Shown: in pieces, positions 6,627 through 9,125 of the stretch
Layout: every line of letters starts with the position of its first letter
Position numbering within the stretch: position 1 is the stretch's first letter
From: an uncultured Desulfomonile sp.
GTDB taxonomy: Bacteria > Desulfobacterota > Desulfomonilia > Desulfomonilales > Desulfomonilaceae
Length of the DNA: 9,125 bases
Reading direction: 5' to 3'
NCBI GenBank assembly: GCA_937915285.1
Contig: CALDNG010000436.1
Location: 1 to 9,125 of the forward strand
Made by a program: the position numbers and the translations under genes
Notes under the pieces: model-generated
Databases searched by the model: none
The model's input: only the letters and a program-made list of their open reading frames with translations
What the model was told of the DNA's origin: nothing

Positions 6627-8801
6627 GTGACGGTAGTGACAAGCATCGACGAACAGGCTCCCTCAGGTCCAAAACTGCCATTTGATCCAGTGACGATACT
6701 GGTTGGTTTCGTACGTCGTTGGAAACTTCTGGTTGGAATATTGATTTTTTCAGCGGGCGCTGGGGTGGCTGTGGCCTATGTGTTCGGCTCTCAGACCTTT
6801 GAGGCGGAAACCATCATATTGTACATGGCTCCAGACAAGGTTGCCGATCCATCCGGAAGAATTCCTCCTCTTAGCACCCAGGTCCAGATGGTGAAAATAA
6901 ATTCTAACCTGGACAAGGTCCGCGACAGGCTCAAACTCAAGGTCCCGGTAAAAGCCCTTTCAGGAGCCATTCAGGTTCGCATCGAGAAAAAAACCTCACT
7001 GGTGTATATCGCCGCACAGTGGAAATCGCCAAAAATCGCGGCTGATCTTGCCAACGCACTGAGGGACGTATTCATTGAGAGTCAGTTGGATCTACGGCGC
7101 TACGACACAGAGAGAGAACTAAAGGATGTTGAGTCCAGTTTTAACAGCGCCAATGAAGAATGGAAACAGGCAGACGAAAAACTTCAGAATTTTATAATAG
7201 ACAATAAAATTATTGATTTACCCAAGGACATACAAATCCATGTAGATCAGATTTCCAATATGGAAACTCAGTTGACCAACTCTCAGAACGAGTTGGAGAC
7301 TCTGGAAACGCAAAAACAGAATTTAAAGGACAGAATCGAAATACTCGGCGAAAAGATAGCCCAGGAGAGAGCTTCCACTACGGCTACCAAGGGACTGGCA
7401 GATCTAAATATCCGGATTGAAAGGCTCAGAAGAGCCATCCATGATGATAAAGAGCAACGAAAATGGAACATAGAGCTTGAACGTGATGAAAGCGCTTTCA
7501 CGAGGGCCACGGAACTTTTGGAAAAGGGGCTGATTTCCCAGCAGGAATTTGACAAGGCTAGGGCTGATTTTGAAGCAAAAGAAGTCTCCGCAGTGGATAC
7601 CGACCAGATAAAGGAATGGAAGAGGCAGCTCAAGATACTTGAAGAACAGGTGATCCCCAAAGAAGAGAACTTTAAGAGCCCCTCGCAGGAGTTGCTTCAG
7701 AATTTTCAGCTAAAAGTTCTCGACATGGAACTGCAGGAGTTATCTCTCAAGAAGAAGAGTTCATTTATTGGTGACCGGATAGTACGTTTGAAATCCCGAT
7801 TAGAAACGCTGACAAACCTCCAGAGACAATATAATACCCTCTCCAAGGACCTTGCGGCAAAGGAAGCTCAAAAACTCTCCTTTGAACAGCAAGTGTCCCG
7901 TTTGCGCAAGGAATATGAATCCCATAATTCTGGTTATGTCGTAGTTTCAAACGCTCCAGTGCCTTTACAAAGTCTTAAGTCAAACAAGAAAATATTCTTT
8001 GGAGCGGTTCTCGTTCTTGGAACAATGATAGGCTATGTCGCAGTGTTAGCCTCGGAACTCATGGACACTACCATCAAATCAGGTTCAGAGATTCAGGCTA
8101 AATTTTCCAGACCAGTATTTGGCGTCATACCCAATATCAGTGACTCCAGTCAGATGTTACCCACGGGAAGCGATTTCGCGCTCATAGAAATGTTCAGGAT
8201 GATAGTTCTGCATATTCGTCGAGAAATCCCCAAGAAAGGCGCTGTGATCATGTTCACGAGCGCACAGAGATATGAGGGCAAGACATTTGTGGTATCAAAT
8301 CTGGGGGCCTGCTTGGGGCGGCAGGATGAGCGAGTACTGGTCATGGATGCGGAGATAAGGGCAGCGCCGAGTGATGTGGATCTGAGGTATATGATTCCTG
8401 AGCGCGATAAACCGCTAAAGGGCTTGGGTGAGTGGTTATCTTTCGACGCGTTGAACCCAGATGAGATAATCTGGCCGACAGAGATAGCGGGAGTCGAGTG
8501 TATCCCGAGGCTGGAGGCGGCAGTCAACCCGGATCTGCTCGGGTCTGCAAGGATGAAGGAGTTGATGGAGGCGGTGTCCGACAGATTCAGCGTCGTCCTG
8601 ATTGATGCGCCTCCTGTATCATCTTTTGTTGACGCTGAATTCCTGGCTCAGTCCTGTGACGCAATCATATTTGTGGTCAGGAGCAGGTTGTGCCCGTCTG
8701 CGACGATCAAAAAGTGCTTTGAGAGGATGAAGAACACCGGAACCCCGGTCGCAGGGTTCATTCTCAACGATGTGGACCAACTCTATCTCAAACTATCCTG
8801 A
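6627..8801 (+). CDS. Wzc/GumC-like polysaccharide co-polymerase with C-terminal BY-kinase-type ATPase domain
   Basis: This 724-residue protein has the layout of a chain-length regulator fused to a tyrosine autokinase. A first membrane segment lies at about 33-53, followed by a Wzz-type domain, a long periplasmic coiled coil (about 160-430) and a second membrane segment at about 455-476. The coiled coil includes KGLISQQEFDKA (300-311), a hairpin-turn signature also seen in HlyD-type adaptors. The cytoplasmic part has a Walker A motif AQRYEGKT (546-553), a Walker A' with D574-A-E576-I-R578 where the usual pattern is DxDxR, and Walker B VVLIDAPP (656-663). The tail ends LYLKLS with a single tyrosine (Y720), so the tyrosine cluster of classical BY-kinases is absent. 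It would act in the inner membrane, controlling chain length and joining the polymerase to the Wza-like channel. The start is GTG with no clear ribosome binding site; GTG 6636 is an alternative three codons later. The kinase domain is richer in GC than the coiled-coil part. Confidence 0.87.
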   Translation: MTVVTSIDEQAPSGPKLPFDPVTILVGFVRRWKLLVGILIFSAGAGVAVAYVFGSQTFEAETIILYMAPDKVADPSGRIPPLSTQVQMVKINSNLDKVRDRLKLKVPVKALSGAIQVRIEKKTSLVYIAAQWKSPKIAADLANALRDVFIESQLDLRRYDTERELKDVESSFNSANEEWKQADEKLQNFIIDNKIIDLPKDIQIHVDQISNMETQLTNSQNELETLETQKQNLKDRIEILGEKIAQERASTTATKGLADLNIRIERLRRAIHDDKEQRKWNIELERDESAFTRATELLEKGLISQQEFDKARADFEAKEVSAVDTDQIKEWKRQLKILEEQVIPKEENFKSPSQELLQNFQLKVLDMELQELSLKKKSSFIGDRIVRLKSRLETLTNLQRQYNTLSKDLAAKEAQKLSFEQQVSRLRKEYESHNSGYVVVSNAPVPLQSLKSNKKIFFGAVLVLGTMIGYVAVLASELMDTTIKSGSEIQAKFSRPVFGVIPNISDSSQMLPTGSDFALIEMFRMIVLHIRREIPKKGAVIMFTSAQRYEGKTFVVSNLGACLGRQDERVLVMDAEIRAAPSDVDLRYMIPERDKPLKGLGEWLSFDALNPDEIIWPTEIAGVECIPRLEAAVNPDLLGSARMKELMEAVSDRFSVVLIDAPPVSSFVDAEFLAQSCDAIIFVVRSRLCPSATIKKCFERMKNTGTPVAGFILNDVDQLYLKLS

Positions 8802-8839
8802 ACGTTTTAATCATTTTTGACCAAAGGGATTTTTCCATC

Positions 8840-9125
8840 ATGAACACAGTCCAGCTACCAAGACGTTTTGTCAGGAGCCATTGGGGAGGTACCGAAACGG
8901 TTGTTCTGGAAACATCCAAAAGGCTTTTGGCCAACGGACATAAGACGCGGATCATTTGTCCAATCGCTCTAACAGATCAAAAGCATGAAATAATAGAGGG
9001 TGTTGATGTAATCCGGACCCCCTACTTTTATCCCTATTTTGGCTTGTCGGCCAGCGCCAGGGCACAACTGGACCTAAAAGGCGGAAACCTGTTTTCTTTT
9101 GCGCTGATGCAAGCGCTCATGAAAG
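8840..9125 (+). CDS. GT4-family glycosyltransferase, N-terminal part (3' partial)
   Basis: An ATG at 8840, with AAAGGGA ten bases upstream, opens a frame that runs off the window after 95 residues. The visible part begins MNTVQLPRRFVRSHWGGTET, followed by a helix (VVLETSKRLLANGH) and a strand (KTRIICPI), then 'GVDVIRTPYFYPYFG'. The GGTE loop (16-19) after a first short strand, then helix and strand, is the N-terminal Rossmann half of GT-B fold glycosyltransferases of family 4. These retaining enzymes transfer a sugar from a nucleotide donor. The donor-binding C-terminal domain lies outside the window, so donor specificity cannot be judged. It follows the Wzc-like gene by 38 bases with no visible terminator, so it is probably part of the same operon and builds the repeat unit. 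Confidence 0.8.
   Translation, partial: MNTVQLPRRFVRSHWGGTETVVLETSKRLLANGHKTRIICPIALTDQKHEIIEGVDVIRTPYFYPYFGLSASARAQLDLKGGNLFSFALMQALMK

Noticed and set aside
7283..7660. A 125-codon minus-strand frame rich in serine
   Set aside because: It is the complement of the Lys/Glu-rich coiled coil of the co-polymerase, which tends to leave an open Ser/Phe-rich frame opposite. No domain is recognisable.
8150..8527. A 125-codon minus-strand frame
   Set aside because: It lies antisense to the ATPase domain with its Walker motifs, and no motif or start context supports it.
8802..8839. Terminator between the co-polymerase and glycosyltransferase genes
   Set aside because: There are T runs here but no stem can be formed next to them, so the genes are better read as one operon.
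1..9125. tRNA, rRNA or CRISPR arrays
   Set aside because: No cloverleaf-like stretch, no rRNA-like sequence and no regularly spaced direct repeats were seen on either strand.

Overview
This window is part of a bacterial exopolysaccharide or O-antigen type locus of the Wzx/Wzy-dependent kind. Everything that can be read as a gene lies on the plus strand. The GC content is moderate, the assembly proteins are Gram-negative in type (an SLBB-domain outer-membrane export protein and a Wzz/Wzc-type co-polymerase), and a transposase remnant sits beside a single-domain STAS protein. Together these suggest a Gram-negative organism, perhaps a deltaproteobacterium (Desulfobacterota). That placement is inference from general protein character, not from a marker gene.

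Region by region: (1) The left edge holds the 3' part of a Wza-like export protein gene, ending at 553. (2) Overlapping its last codons and running to about 800 is the C-terminal tail of an IS3-type transposase, decayed and broken by an in-frame TAG. (3) From 801 to 1069 there is a perfect 11-bp inverted repeat, a candidate sigma70 promoter and a small TTGAC/GTCAA dyad, all upstream of a STAS-domain anti-sigma-factor-antagonist gene (1070-1408). (4) The 1409-1665 gap contains a short possible ORF (1538-1669) that overlaps the next gene by ATGA. (5) From 1666 to the right edge a tightly packed operon runs: Pol-beta-fold nucleotidyltransferase-like protein, APH/Bud32-like kinase, O-antigen ligase/polymerase-type membrane protein, Wzx-type flippase, Wzc-like co-polymerase with a C-terminal BY-kinase-type ATPase domain, and the start of a GT4 glycosyltransferase. 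Intergene distances are 0, -4, 25, 26 and 38 bases.

Working together, the flippase would move lipid-linked repeat units across the inner membrane and the Wzy-type enzyme would polymerise or ligate them. The Wzc-like protein would set chain length and couple to the outer-membrane Wza-like channel, while the GT4 enzyme adds a sugar. The STAS protein is a plausible post-translational switch for the locus. The least explained part is the adjacent nucleotidyltransferase-like and kinase-like pair at the head of the operon. It has no obvious place in the textbook pathway and is the best candidate for undescribed biology here.
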